Shown in pieces: positions 27,130-36,892 of a stretch of DNA of 64,000 bases (position 1 is the stretch's first letter; every line of letters starts with the position of its first letter). The DNA comes from Polyangium spumosum (GTDB lineage Bacteria; Myxococcota_A; Polyangia; Polyangiales; Polyangiaceae). Location: positions 496,001-560,000 of the forward strand of contig NZ_WJIE01000003.1 of NCBI RefSeq assembly GCF_009649845.1. The letters are read 5' to 3'. The position numbers were made by a program, and so were the translations under genes. Below the pieces are notes generated by a model. It searched no databases, was not told the DNA's origin, and saw only the letters and a list, made by a program, of their open reading frames with translations.

Positions 27130-30100
27130 ATGGCTCGTGAACGTGGCGCCCTCCTGGATCGCGCGACCCGCGCGAAGGCACGAATCGCCCTCGCGTTGAC
27201 CTTCGCCTGCTGCGCGATCGCCCCGACGCACCCCGCGAGCGCAGAGGGCGGGACGATCCACCCCGACGTGCTCGAAGCGAGCGGCGCGATCGCCGGCGCG
27301 AAGGGACCCGCGGCCTACACGGCGCTGCGCGAGCTCTGGCGCACGTGGGACCGCGCAGACCCGACGCACGTCGAGGAGGCGATCGTCGCGGCCACCGAGA
27401 ACAAGGCGCTGCCCGCGCCCATGCGTGTCTACGCGGAGCTGCTCAGCGCGTACGCGAGGAGGCGCCGCGGCGATCTCGAAGGCGCGCTCGCGCGTGTCGA
27501 GAAGCTCGGCTTCGTCGGTCGTTACATGACCGTCGGCCCCTTCGACAACGACAACAAGATGGGCTTCGGCATCGACCACCAGCCCGAGTCGGAGCTCGGC
27601 GAGCCCATCCCCGCAGGCCGCGCGTACCAAGGAAAAGAGCGCGCCGTGCGCTGGCGCGTGCCGCCGACGACGTCGTCCTACGGGTGGTTCGACTTCGGCG
27701 ACATCCTGCGCCCGCGCGAGGCGGTCTGCGGCTACGCGACCACGTTCGTCCGCGCGCGCCCGGGCACGAAGGCGCCCCGCAAGGCGACGCTCTGGGTGGG
27801 CTCCGCCGGCGCGTTCAAGGTCTACTACGACGGCGAGAAGATCCTCGAGGACGCCGCGTACCGCGAGCTCGACATCGATCGATTCGCGACGACCGTGACG
27901 CTCCGGCCGACGTTCAGCCGCATCACGGTGAAGGTCTGCGGCGACGAGGACGCGCCGAAGTTCGCGCTGCGCATCGGCGATGAGAACGGAAAGCCCGACC
28001 TCGACGTCGAGGTGCGCGCCGATCTCGAGGCGAGCACCGACGCCGCCGCCGCGATGAAGGAGCGCGCGAAGACGAAGGAGCCGAAGTCGCAAGGCCGCGG
28101 CGTCGCCGGGCCCGTGCAGGCGTTCGAAGCGCTCACGTCGGGCAAGAGCCCCGAGCCCGCCGCGCTGGAGCAATACGCGCGTTACCTCGCGATCACCGGC
28201 GGCGATCCGAAGGCCGAGCACAAGGCGCGGGACCTCGCGCGCCGCGCCGCCGAGGCCGAGCCCACGGTGCCGCGCCTCTTGCTCGCCGGCGAGCTCGCCG
28301 AAGATCGCAACCAGCGCCGCGCCTGGGTCGAACGCGCGAGCGCGCTCGCCAAGACGAACGACGAGAAGCTCGACGTCCTGCTCTCCGAGGCGCACCTCGC
28401 GCGCACCGGCGCGAACTGGCGCGACGCGGTGCCGATCTACGAGCGCATCCTCGCGCTCGACCCGGACAACCTCGGGGGCACGCTCGGCCTGGTCGAGCTC
28501 TCCGTCGAGGCGGGCCTCAAGCGCACCGCGCTCGGCATGCTGGAGAGGGCGGTGCAGAGGAACCCGCGCTGCGTCTCGCTGCTCTCCGCGCTCGCCGCGC
28601 AGCTCCGCGCGCTCGGCCGCGACACCGAGGCCGAGGAGGTCGAGGCGCGTTACGCGGCGCTGCGCTTCGACGACGCCGACTTCCTGAGCCAGAAGGTGGA
28701 GCTCGCCGTGGCGCGCCGCGACGCCGCGGGCGCGGAGCGGTGGCTGAACCGCTTCCTCGGCGTCGACGCGGGCTCGGCGTGGGCGCGTGGCCTCGCGGCG
28801 CGCACGTATCGCTCGCTCGGCCAGAAGGACCGCGCGCTCGCGACCTACCAGCAAGCGCTGGCGATGGCGCCCGAGGACGTGCAGACGCTGCGCGCGCTCT
28901 CCGATCTCTACGGAGAGGAGGGGGATCGCGACAAGCAGCTCGACCTGCTCCGGCAGATCCTCACGATCGTCCCGCAGGCGAAGGACGTGCGCGAGTACGT
29001 CGAGCACATCGAGCCGAAGGCGCCGCGCGCGGACGAGGCGTACGCGTGGGCGCCGGAGAAGTTCCTGCCGAAACGCAAGGAGCCCGCGCAGGGCTACCCG
29101 ATGCGCTTCATGCGCAACCTCACGGTGACGACGGTCTACCCGAACGGCCTCGCGAGCCGCTTCCACCAGGTCGTCTTCCAGCCGCTCACCGACGAGAGCG
29201 CCGCGTCCGCGCGCCAGTACGACTTCGCCTACGAGGCCGATCGCCAGACCGTGGATCTCCGCGCCGCGCGCGTCTACCGCGCGAACGGCAAGATCGACGA
29301 GGCGATCGAGAGCGGCGAGGGCGCCGCGGACAACCCCGCGATCTCGATGTACACGTCGCAGCGCGCGTTCGTCGTCCTCTTCCCGCGCCTCAACGCGGGC
29401 GACGTCGTCGAGCTGCGCTACCGCGTGGAGGACGTCGCGCCGCGCAACGAGAAGAGCGACTACTTCGGCGAGGTCCAGTACCTCCAGAACGACAAGCCCA
29501 TCGCGAGCAGCGAGTACGTCCTCATCACGCCGAAGTCGCGCCGCTTCTTCATCCGTACGGACAAGCTCCCCGGGCTCGTCGAGGACGTGAAGGAGGAGGG
29601 TGACAAGCGCATCTATCGCTTCGTCGGGACGAACGTCCCCGCGCTCAAGCCCGAGCCCAACATGCCGCCCTGGTCCGAGGTGCTCGGCACGGTGCACGTC
29701 TCCACGTTCGACACGTGGGACGCGGTGGGCGCGTGGTACTGGGGCCTCGCGCGCGAGCAGTTCGACGTCGACGACGAGGTGCGCAGGCGCGCCCGCGAGC
29801 TCACGAAGGGCCTGACCGACGACGCCGCGAAGGTGAAGGCGATCTACAAGTTCGCCACGCAGACGCGTTACGTCGCGCTCGAGTTCGGCATCGAGGGCAT
29901 CCGGCCGCGCCGCGCCGCGCAGACGCTCGCGCGCGGCTGGGGCGACTGCAAGGACAAGGCGACGCTCATCGTCACGATGCTGCGCGAGCTCGGCATCAAC
30001 TCGACGATCGTCCTGCTCCGCACGCGCATGCGCGGCGACATCGCCCCCGAGCCCGCGAGCCTCGCGCCCTTCGATCACGCGATCGTCTACGTGCCCTCGA

Positions 30101-30873
30101 TGGACCTCTACCTCGACGGCACGGCCGAGCACACGGGCTCGATGGAGCTGCCCGTGATGGATCGCTCGGCGATCGGCCTGCTCGTCAACGAGGGCAAACC
30201 CAAGCTCGTGCGGCTGCCGCAGCCGCCGCCGGAGCAGTCGCTCACGCGCCGCCACGTCGAGGTGACGCTGGCCGAGGGCGGCGCGGCGCAGCTCGTCTCG
30301 GACGTGCAGGTGACGGGCGCGTACGCCCCCGACTGGCGCAGGCGTTACCTCGCCGAGGGCACGCGCAACGAGCGCGCGTCGCAGGACCTCGCCTCGGACT
30401 TCGGCCCGATCGAGCTCGAGAAGGGGCGCACGGGCGTCGAGACGGGCGACCTCGACGACGTCGAGCAACCCGTGAAGATCCGCGCCCGCGGCAAGGCCAC
30501 GAGCTTTGCGCGGCGCGAGGGTGACGCGCTCAGCGTGCCCGCCACCATCACGCCGCGCCTCGTCGCCGAGCTCGCGCCCTCGTCGAAGCGCACGCTCGAC
30601 GTGACGCTCTCGGCGCTGACGAGCCGCGAAGAGGAGTGGGTCATCAAGGTGCCGGCGGGCATGAAGGTGCGCGCGGCGCCCACGGCGCAGAAGCTCGACA
30701 CGCCGTTCGGCTCGTTCCACGTGACGGTCGAGCAGTCCCCGGGCAAGGTCACCGTGAAGACGGGCTTCTCGTTCAAGAAGGCGCGGATCACACCGGCCGA
30801 GTACGAGGCGTTCCGCTCCTTCTGCGAGGCGGTCGATCGGGCCTTCGGCCAGCGCATCGTGGTGGGCAAGTGA
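27130..30873 (+). CDS. Large exported TPR/DUF3857/transglutaminase-like protein
   Basis: The 1247-residue protein starts with a signal peptide ending near HPASA (about residue 38-40). The N-terminal 350 residues include a beta-rich, lectin-like part. TPR-type helices occupy ~360-640. A DUF3857 beta domain spans ~655-800. A transglutaminase-like core begins near 897, with an apparent catalytic triad of Cys940 (in GDCKDKA), His983 (in FDHAI) and Asp996 (in LDGTA). A second beta domain closes the protein. Such proteins are periplasmic or membrane-associated in Bacteroidetes and myxobacteria, and their reactions are not established. The stop codon overlaps the start of the next gene (GTGA), implying translational coupling. 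Confidence 0.88.
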   Translation: MARERGALLDRATRAKARIALALTFACCAIAPTHPASAEGGTIHPDVLEASGAIAGAKGPAAYTALRELWRTWDRADPTHVEEAIVAATENKALPAPMRVYAELLSAYARRRRGDLEGALARVEKLGFVGRYMTVGPFDNDNKMGFGIDHQPESELGEPIPAGRAYQGKERAVRWRVPPTTSSYGWFDFGDILRPREAVCGYATTFVRARPGTKAPRKATLWVGSAGAFKVYYDGEKILEDAAYRELDIDRFATTVTLRPTFSRITVKVCGDEDAPKFALRIGDENGKPDLDVEVRADLEASTDAAAAMKERAKTKEPKSQGRGVAGPVQAFEALTSGKSPEPAALEQYARYLAITGGDPKAEHKARDLARRAAEAEPTVPRLLLAGELAEDRNQRRAWVERASALAKTNDEKLDVLLSEAHLARTGANWRDAVPIYERILALDPDNLGGTLGLVELSVEAGLKRTALGMLERAVQRNPRCVSLLSALAAQLRALGRDTEAEEVEARYAALRFDDADFLSQKVELAVARRDAAGAERWLNRFLGVDAGSAWARGLAARTYRSLGQKDRALATYQQALAMAPEDVQTLRALSDLYGEEGDRDKQLDLLRQILTIVPQAKDVREYVEHIEPKAPRADEAYAWAPEKFLPKRKEPAQGYPMRFMRNLTVTTVYPNGLASRFHQVVFQPLTDESAASARQYDFAYEADRQTVDLRAARVYRANGKIDEAIESGEGAADNPAISMYTSQRAFVVLFPRLNAGDVVELRYRVEDVAPRNEKSDYFGEVQYLQNDKPIASSEYVLITPKSRRFFIRTDKLPGLVEDVKEEGDKRIYRFVGTNVPALKPEPNMPPWSEVLGTVHVSTFDTWDAVGAWYWGLAREQFDVDDEVRRRARELTKGLTDDAAKVKAIYKFATQTRYVALEFGIEGIRPRRAAQTLARGWGDCKDKATLIVTMLRELGINSTIVLLRTRMRGDIAPEPASLAPFDHAIVYVPSMDLYLDGTAEHTGSMELPVMDRSAIGLLVNEGKPKLVRLPQPPPEQSLTRRHVEVTLAEGGAAQLVSDVQVTGAYAPDWRRRYLAEGTRNERASQDLASDFGPIELEKGRTGVETGDLDDVEQPVKIRARGKATSFARREGDALSVPATITPRLVAELAPSSKRTLDVTLSALTSREEEWVIKVPAGMKVRAAPTAQKLDTPFGSFHVTVEQSPGKVTVKTGFSFKKARITPAEYEAFRSFCEAVDRAFGQRIVVGK

Positions 30874-31136
30874 CCGAAGACGCGAACACGCCGGAGGGGC
30901 CGCCCGCGCTGCCCGAAGGCGTGCTCGCCGTGCGCCTCGGCCCGGGCGCGAACTGCTCCTCCGCGGGCAGCGCGATCGACATCCTCTTTTACGGGAGCGT
31001 CGTCGTCGGCGCGCTCGCGGTGGCCCTCACGGCCGCGCTGACGCCACGCGAGCGCCGCGATTCGCCCGAAGCGTTCGACGAACGCGGCGAGAACGACGCG
31101 AGCAAGGACGACACGAACGAGCCGAAAGACACGTAG
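30870..31136 (+). CDS. Small single-pass membrane protein coupled to the transglutaminase gene
   Basis: The 88-residue protein starts at a GTG that overlaps the upstream stop codon by 4 bases. Residues ~1-25 are hydrophilic, followed by LGPGANCSSAGSAIDILF. A transmembrane helix (YGSVVVGALAVALTAAL) spans ~40-57, and a charged Asp/Glu/Lys tail closes it. The NCSSxGS-type segment directly before the helix is the most distinctive feature and may be conserved. I do not recognise the family. Tight coupling to the exported transglutaminase-like protein suggests that the two act together at the membrane. Confidence 0.7.
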   Translation: MTEDANTPEGPPALPEGVLAVRLGPGANCSSAGSAIDILFYGSVVVGALAVALTAALTPRERRDSPEAFDERGENDASKDDTNEPKDT

Positions 31137-31175
31137 GCCGCCGTCGCATCGAGCACCGGCGGCCCTCGTCGTCTC

Positions 31176-34100
31176 TCAAGAGGACGGGTTCCACTCCTGG
31201 AGCGAGCGGACGCGGTACGACGCGCGCGCGTCGTGCGCGCTCGCCTCGAGGGCGTCGACCGCGGCCATCGCGGCGGCCATCGTCGTGAAGTACGGGACGT
31301 TGGCGAGCAACGCATTCCGCCGGATCGGGTAGCTGTCGCGGATCGACCGCGCGCCGACCGTGGTGTTCACGACGAGCGAAACCTGGCCTGCCTTGATCGC
31401 GTCGACGACGTGCGGCGAGCCCTCGTTCACCTTGTTGATCGGCGTCGCGGGGATACGCGCGCGGGCGAGCGCCTGCGCCGTCCCGCTCGTCGCCATGAGG
31501 GTGAAGCCGAGCGCGCGCAGGCGCCTCGCGATGACACACGCCGCGGGTTTGTCGTCGTTCTTCACCGAGATGAACGCGCACCCCGTGCTCGGGAGCTGCA
31601 TGCCCGAGGCCCTGAGCGCCTTGCCGAACGCATGCGCGAACGTCGGCGCGATGCCCATCACCTCGCCCGTCGAGCGCATCTCCGGCCCGAGCTGCGTATC
31701 GACGCCCGGGAACTTCGCGAACGGGAAGACGGACTCCTTCACCGCCACGTGTTGCGGCATGAACCCGTCGGTGACCCCGAGCTCCGCGAGCGTCTTGCCC
31801 GCCATCACCTGCGCCGCGATCTTCGCGAGCGGCCGGCCCGTCGCCTTCGACACGAAGGGCACGGTGCGCGACGCGCGCGGGTTGACCTCGAGCACGTAGA
31901 TCGCGCCACCCTTCACCGCGAACTGCACGTTCATCAGGCCGATCACGCCGAGCTCCAGCGCGAGCTGCCGCGTCTGCTCCTCGATCGAAGCCACGACCTC
32001 CGGCGGCAGCGAGTGCGGCGGGAGCACGCACGACGAGTCCCCCGAGTGGATCCCGGCCTCCTCGATGTGCTGCATCACGCCGCCGATCACGACCTCGCGA
32101 CCATCCCCGAGCGCGTCGACGTCCACCTCGATCGCGTCCTTCAGGAACTCGTCGACGAGGATCGCGTGCGTGCCTGCCTCGCGCGCGGCCTCGACGGCGT
32201 CGTGGATGTACGCCTCGAGCTCCCTCTCCTCGTGGCAGATCATCATCGCCCGCCCGCCGAGCACGTACGACGGACGCACGAGCACGGGGTAGCCGATCGA
32301 CCGCGCCGCCTCGATCGCCTCCGCGACGCTCGACGCCACGGCCGCGCGCGGGCGCTTGAGCCCGAGCTTCGTGAGCAGCGCGTCGAACCGACCACGATCC
32401 TCGGCCCGATCGATCGCGTCCGCGGGCGTGCCGAGGATCGGGACGCCCGCGCGCGCGAGCGGCACCGAGAGCTTCAGCGGCGTCTGCCCGCCGTACTGCA
32501 CCACCACGCCGACGAGCTCGCCGTCCTTACGCTCCTCGTCGCAGATCGAGAGCACGTCCTCGAACGTGAGCGGCTCGAAGTAGAGCCTGTCGGACGTGTC
32601 GTAGTCGGTCGAGACCGTCTCCGGGTTGCAGTTGACCATGATGGTCTCGAACCCGAGCTCACGCAGCGCGAAGGCCGCGTGCACGCAGCAGTAATCGAAC
32701 TCGATCCCCTGCCCGATCCGGTTCGGACCGCCGCCCAGGATGACCACCTTGCGCCGCCCGCTCGGCGCGGCCTCGCTCTCGCGCTCGTACGTCGAGTAGA
32801 GGTACGGCGTCTTCGCCACGAACTCCGCCGCGCACGTGTCCACGCGGCCGAAGACCGCACGCACGCCGAGCGTCATCCGGAGCGCACGCACCTCGTCCTC
32901 CGTGCGCCCGGTGAGCCGCGCGATCGCCCGATCGGAGAAGCCGAGCCGCTTGGCGTCACGCAGCGTGCCCTCGTCGAGCGCGCCCTTCTCCTTCGCGACC
33001 TCCGTGATCGTCCGCTCGAAGTGCACGAGCCGCTCGATCTGCGACAGGAACCATCGATCGATCCGCGTCGCCTCGTAGAGCTTCTCGAGCGGGATCCCGA
33101 GCCGCACCGCGTCGGCCACGTAGAAGAGCCGATCCGCCACGGGCACGCCCACGATCTTCTCCAGCGCCGCCACCAGCTCGTCCTGGCTCGGCGGCGGCAT
33201 CTCCATCGGCGCCGAGGGCTCGCGCGGCGCGTCCATCAGCATGTCGCGCGCCTGGTTCGGATCACTGCCGAGCTGCCGGTAGTCGACCCTGCCGAGCAGC
33301 GACTCGAGCCCGTCCCGCCCGATCTCCAGCGAGCGCGCCGCCTTCTGCAGCGCCTCGGCGAACGTCCGCCCGATCGACATCACCTCGCCGACGCTCTTCA
33401 TCTGCGGCCCGAGCCGCCGGTCCGCGCCGGGGAATTTTTCGAAGGCGAAGCGCGGCCACTTCACGACCACGTAGTCGATCGTCGGCTCGAACGCGGCGCT
33501 CGTGCCCGTGATGTCGTTCGTCAGCTCGTCGAGCCGGTAGCCCACGGCGAGCTTCGCGGCGATCTTCGCGATCGGGTAACCCGTCGCCTTCGAGGCGAGC
33601 GCGCTCGACCTCGACACGCGCGGGTTCATCTCGATCACCACGAACCGCCCGTCCTCCGGGTTCACCGCGAACTGGACGTTCGACCCGCCCGTCTCGACCC
33701 CGATCTCCGTCATCACCGCGCGCGCCGCGTTCCGCAGCCGCTGGTACTCGCGATCGGTCAGCGTCATCGACGGCGCGCACGTGATCGAGTCGCCCGTGTG
33801 CACGCCCATCGGATCGATGTTCTCGATCGAGCAGACCACGATGAAGTTGTCCGCCTTGTCGCGGATCACCTCGAGCTCGAACTCCTTCCAGCCGAGCACG
33901 CTCTCCTCGATCAGCGTCTCGTGCGTCGGCGACTGCTCGATCGCCCAGCGCACCTTCGCGTCGAGCTCCTCCGGCCGGAACGCGATGCCGCCGCCCGTGC
34001 CCCCGAGCGTGAAGCTCGGCCGCACGATCACCGGGTAGCCGAGCGGCGCGCCCCAGGGCCCCTCCTTCTCCGCCAGCGCGCGCGCCTCCTCCACGCTCTT

Positions 34101-34547
34101 CACGTGACCCGAGCGTGGACACGTGAGCCCGATGCGCTCCATCGCCTCCTTGAAGAGCGCGCGATCCTCGGCCTTGCGGATCGCCGCCGGGCTCGCGCCG
34201 ATGAGCTCGATCCCGAGCCTCCCGAGCACGCCCGCCGCGTCGAGCGCGAGCGCCAGGTTCAAGGCCGTTTGACCTCCAAGCGTCGGCAGGATCGCGTCGG
34301 GCCGCTCTGCTTCGAGGATCGCCGTCAACGTCGGCACGTCGAGCGGCTCCACGTAGGTGCGGTACGCGAGCTCCGGGTCCGTCATGATCGTCGCCGGGTT
34401 CGAGTTGACGAGGATCACCTCGTACCCCTCGGCGGCGAGCGCTTTCGCGCCCTGCGTGCCCGAGTAGTCGAACTCGCACGCTTGTCCGATGATGATGGGA
34501 CCAGAGCCGATCAGCAGGATCTTCTTCAGATCGTCACGGCGCGGCAT
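31176..34547 (-). CDS. carB: Carbamoyl-phosphate synthase large subunit
   Basis: CarB makes carbamoyl phosphate from bicarbonate, ammonia delivered by CarA, and two ATP, feeding pyrimidine and arginine synthesis. The 1123-residue protein has both ATP-grasp halves. The first opens with [22 protein letters not shown] and carries TLGGQTALN; the second begins at [26 protein letters not shown]-terminal MGS-like allosteric domain (~980-1110, [22 protein letters not shown]) follows. It is about 50 residues longer than the E. coli enzyme, through small inserts. carA is not adjacent in this window. Confidence 0.97.
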   Translation of the reverse strand: MPRRDDLKKILLIGSGPIIIGQACEFDYSGTQGAKALAAEGYEVILVNSNPATIMTDPELAYRTYVEPLDVPTLTAILEAERPDAILPTLGGQTALNLALALDAAGVLGRLGIELIGASPAAIRKAEDRALFKEAMERIGLTCPRSGHVKSVEEARALAEKEGPWGAPLGYPVIVRPSFTLGGTGGGIAFRPEELDAKVRWAIEQSPTHETLIEESVLGWKEFELEVIRDKADNFIVVCSIENIDPMGVHTGDSITCAPSMTLTDREYQRLRNAARAVMTEIGVETGGSNVQFAVNPEDGRFVVIEMNPRVSRSSALASKATGYPIAKIAAKLAVGYRLDELTNDITGTSAAFEPTIDYVVVKWPRFAFEKFPGADRRLGPQMKSVGEVMSIGRTFAEALQKAARSLEIGRDGLESLLGRVDYRQLGSDPNQARDMLMDAPREPSAPMEMPPPSQDELVAALEKIVGVPVADRLFYVADAVRLGIPLEKLYEATRIDRWFLSQIERLVHFERTITEVAKEKGALDEGTLRDAKRLGFSDRAIARLTGRTEDEVRALRMTLGVRAVFGRVDTCAAEFVAKTPYLYSTYERESEAAPSGRRKVVILGGGPNRIGQGIEFDYCCVHAAFALRELGFETIMVNCNPETVSTDYDTSDRLYFEPLTFEDVLSICDEERKDGELVGVVVQYGGQTPLKLSVPLARAGVPILGTPADAIDRAEDRGRFDALLTKLGLKRPRAAVASSVAEAIEAARSIGYPVLVRPSYVLGGRAMMICHEERELEAYIHDAVEAAREAGTHAILVDEFLKDAIEVDVDALGDGREVVIGGVMQHIEEAGIHSGDSSCVLPPHSLPPEVVASIEEQTRQLALELGVIGLMNVQFAVKGGAIYVLEVNPRASRTVPFVSKATGRPLAKIAAQVMAGKTLAELGVTDGFMPQHVAVKESVFPFAKFPGVDTQLGPEMRSTGEVMGIAPTFAHAFGKALRASGMQLPSTGCAFISVKNDDKPAACVIARRLRALGFTLMATSGTAQALARARIPATPINKVNEGSPHVVDAIKAGQVSLVVNTTVGARSIRDSYPIRRNALLANVPYFTTMAAAMAAVDALEASAHDARASYRVRSLQEWNPSS

Positions 34548-34604
34548 CGGGCGGGCGAGTTAGCACCGGAACGCGGCACCGTCGATGTACGCGCGAAATG
34601 TCGC

Positions 34605-36140
34605 TCAGAAATCGAGGCTCTGCACGAAGACATCCTGGAAATCGTCACGTGTCGCGAGCTCCACGTGCCGGACCCGCGGCCGGACATCCGCGAGCCTCGC
34701 CCGCGCCGACTCCGGGTCCCGCGCGAACACCGTCGCGCCCTCGAGCGACGCGTTGCCCGCCGCGACGACCGCCGACGGATCCACCTCGGGCAACATCCCG
34801 AGCCGGATCGCCACGTCGTGCCTGAGGTGCGTCCCGAACGCGCCCGCCACCGCCACACGCGCGAGGTCCTTGTCCCGGATGCCCGCTGTCTTGCAGAGCA
34901 GCTTCGTCGCGGCCCGGAGCGCTCCCTTCGCGAGCTGCAGCTCGCGGATGTCCATCTGCAAGAGGTCCACGCCCCGCGCGAGCGTGATCCGATCCGCGCC
35001 CGACGCGATCGCGCCGTCCTTCGCCACGAGCCCCGCGCGCACGAGCTCGCCCAGCACCTCGAGCAGCCCCGTCCCGCAGATCCCTTTTGGCTTCACCGTC
35101 CCGATCGTCGTCGCGCGGATGGCCCCGTCGTCTCGCACCTCGACCCGCACGATCGCGCCCTTCTCCGCGCGCATCCCGATCGAGATGTTTCCTCCTTCGA
35201 ACGCTGGCCCCGCGGGCGTCGACGACGCGTAGAGCGAGCCCTCGTGCGCGAGCACGATCTCCGTGTTCGTCCCGATGTCGATGAGCATGCGCGGCGGACC
35301 CGGCCGATCGAGCTCGGTCGCCAGCACCGCCGCGGCCGTGTCACCACCGACGAACGACCCGAGCAGCGGGAACGTCGTGACCACCTCCCCGGACAAACCC
35401 AGCGCCGCGGCCGGCCCGGTCCGCTCGTCGAAGAACGGCGGCGTGTACGGCGCCTCGGCCAGGCTCGTCACGTCCTCGCCCCAGAGGAGCGTCGTCATCG
35501 CGCTGTTCGCGGCCACGACCCAGCGCCGGATCGCGCCGTCCTCCGCGAAGATCCGCCCGCGCGCCGCCCCTTCGAGCATCCGGAGCGTCTCGCGCGCGTC
35601 CTCCGTCAGCTCCTCGCGCGCCTGCGCTCCTTGCAGCGCGTGCGTCAGCCGCGTCATCACGTCGTGGCCACGCCGCACCTGACGGTTCAGCACGCTCGCC
35701 TCGCCGAGCACCTCGCCCGTCTCCGGATCGATCGTCCGGAGCTGCACGCTCGTCGAGCCGAGATCCACCGCTGCGTCCACGACCTTCGGCAGCTCGCCTC
35801 CGCCGAGTCTCGTCACGCTCGGCGCCGCGCGCAGATCGAACCGGCTCTGCACCTCCACCGTGACGGGCGTGCGCGGCCGGATCCGGCACGAGAGCCGCAG
35901 GCCTTCACGGAGCATGCCCTCGCTGAGCACGGCCCGGTCCTCCTCGGTCGGCGGCGCGTTGCCCGCGAGCACACGCACGATACATTTCCCGCACGATCCT
36001 CGGCCGCCGCAGGGCGCGTTGATCGCGATTCCCCGCGAATGCGCGATTTCCAGGAGCGAATGTCCAGCGTGGAAGCTCACGATGGTCCGGACGGGAGGGC
36101 CGTCGCTGACCGGCTCTTCGAAGGTGGCGCGGACGAGCAT
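34605..36140 (-). CDS. RACo-like protein: 2Fe-2S ferredoxin plus ASKHA (DUF4445) domains
   Basis: The 511-residue protein has an N-terminal plant-type 2Fe-2S ferredoxin (Cys44, Cys50 and Cys53 in CGGRGSCGKC, Cys85). A linker region follows, then a large actin-like ASKHA ATPase domain (VDAAVDLGSTSVQL for phosphate 1, MLIDIGTNTEIVLAHEG for phosphate 2, and VAGAFGTHL). RACo proteins reduce and reactivate cobalamin in corrinoid methyltransferases. No corrinoid protein or methyltransferase gene is nearby. An upstream ATG at 36203 would add 21 residues containing a CGGC motif. The family call is good; the substrate is uncertain. Confidence 0.85.
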   Translation of the reverse strand: MLVRATFEEPVSDGPPVRTIVSFHAGHSLLEIAHSRGIAINAPCGGRGSCGKCIVRVLAGNAPPTEEDRAVLSEGMLREGLRLSCRIRPRTPVTVEVQSRFDLRAAPSVTRLGGGELPKVVDAAVDLGSTSVQLRTIDPETGEVLGEASVLNRQVRRGHDVMTRLTHALQGAQAREELTEDARETLRMLEGAARGRIFAEDGAIRRWVVAANSAMTTLLWGEDVTSLAEAPYTPPFFDERTGPAAALGLSGEVVTTFPLLGSFVGGDTAAAVLATELDRPGPPRMLIDIGTNTEIVLAHEGSLYASSTPAGPAFEGGNISIGMRAEKGAIVRVEVRDDGAIRATTIGTVKPKGICGTGLLEVLGELVRAGLVAKDGAIASGADRITLARGVDLLQMDIRELQLAKGALRAATKLLCKTAGIRDKDLARVAVAGAFGTHLRHDVAIRLGMLPEVDPSAVVAAGNASLEGATVFARDPESARARLADVRPRVRHVELATRDDFQDVFVQSLDF

Positions 36141-36241
36141 GGTTCGGGAGGCTAGCTCTGGGGGAGCCTCGCGGCCTTGACAACCACCGCACCCGTCCGC
36201 CATAAAGCTCGCCCCGCCGCATCTACCTTGGTTTCGAACGG

Positions 36242-36260
36242 CGCTCCGACGGTCGGAGCG
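36242..36260 (+). promoter_or_regulatory. Hairpin in the rpmI leader
   Basis: A perfect 8-bp stem (36242-36249 with 36253-36260) with a 3-base loop lies 41 bases before the rpmI start. The infC-rpmI-rplT operons of other bacteria use leader RNA structures bound by L20 for autoregulation. The position fits, but the sequence alone cannot show L20 binding. Confidence 0.35.
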
Positions 36261-36301
36261 AGGCCAGGCAGAGCGCACCCTTTCGGGAGCGAGAAGGCAC
36301 C

Positions 36302-36499
36302 ATGCCGAAGATGAAGACGAACCGAGCCGCCGCGAAGCGCTTTCGCGTCACGGGCTCGGGCAAGATCCGCCGGAGCAAGGGCGGCTTGAACCACTGCATG
36401 CAGGAGAAGAGCAAGAAGCGCCTGCGCCGTCTCCGCAAGAACGACACCGTCGACACGGCGATGGAGGGGCGTGTGAAGCTCCTCCTGCCCTACCGCTGA
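36302..36499 (+). CDS. rpmI: 50S ribosomal protein L35
   Basis: The 65-residue bL35 protein has the canonical start MPKMKTNRAAAKRFR, followed by TGSGKIRRSKGGLNH and a basic tail ending LLPYR. A GAGAAGG ribosome binding site precedes the ATG. It is the first gene of the cluster; infC, which normally precedes it, is absent and is replaced by a divergent RACo-like gene. rplT follows 24 bases later. Confidence 0.97.
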   Translation: MPKMKTNRAAAKRFRVTGSGKIRRSKGGLNHCMQEKSKKRLRRLRKNDTVDTAMEGRVKLLLPYR

Positions 36500-36523
36500 C
36501 CCCGAGCAAGAGAGGAGCGCCCA

Positions 36524-36877
36524 ATGCCGAGAGTCAAGCGTGGGTTCAAAGCCCGTCGTCGTCGTAACCGCGTCCTGAACCAGACCGAGGGATATTTCCT
36601 CGGCAGGAAAAACCGCTACCGCCAAGCCGTCGAGGTCCTGCGCCACGCGTGGGAGTACGGCTACATCAGCCGCAAGCTGAAGAAGCGGGATTTCCGCAAG
36701 CTCTGGATCGTCCGCATCAACGCCGCTGCCCGCACGAATGGCACGACGTACTCTCGCCTCATGAGCGCGCTCAAGAAGGCGAACGTCTCGCTCGACCGGA
36801 AGATCCTGTCCGAGCTCGCCATCCACGATCCGACGTCGTTCGGCGCGGTCGTGAAGCTCGCGGGCGCGAGCCGCTAG
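36524..36877 (+). CDS. rplT: 50S ribosomal protein L20
   Basis: This is the 117-residue bL20 protein, with the typical VKRGFKARRRRNRVL start, the ARGF-type long basic helix region (YFLGRKNRYRQA), LWIVRINAAAR and DRKILSELAI. It assembles early on 23S rRNA and often represses its own operon. The ribosome binding site is AGGAG. pheS begins 15 bases downstream, so all three genes form one transcript. Confidence 0.97.
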   Translation: MPRVKRGFKARRRRNRVLNQTEGYFLGRKNRYRQAVEVLRHAWEYGYISRKLKKRDFRKLWIVRINAAARTNGTTYSRLMSALKKANVSLDRKILSELAIHDPTSFGAVVKLAGASR

Positions 36878-36892
36878 GCTGGGAGACGGGGC

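Noticed and set aside
26989-30720. A 1243-codon open frame antisense to the transglutaminase-like gene
   Set aside because: Shadow frame of a real gene with signal peptide and catalytic triad; the antisense translation has biased Arg/Ala/Glu composition and no recognisable fold.
31233-36155. A 1640-codon open frame antisense to carB and the RACo-like gene
   Set aside because: It is a mirror of two well-supported genes in GC-rich DNA. The translation is Arg/His/Asp-rich with no domain motifs and no ribosome binding site.
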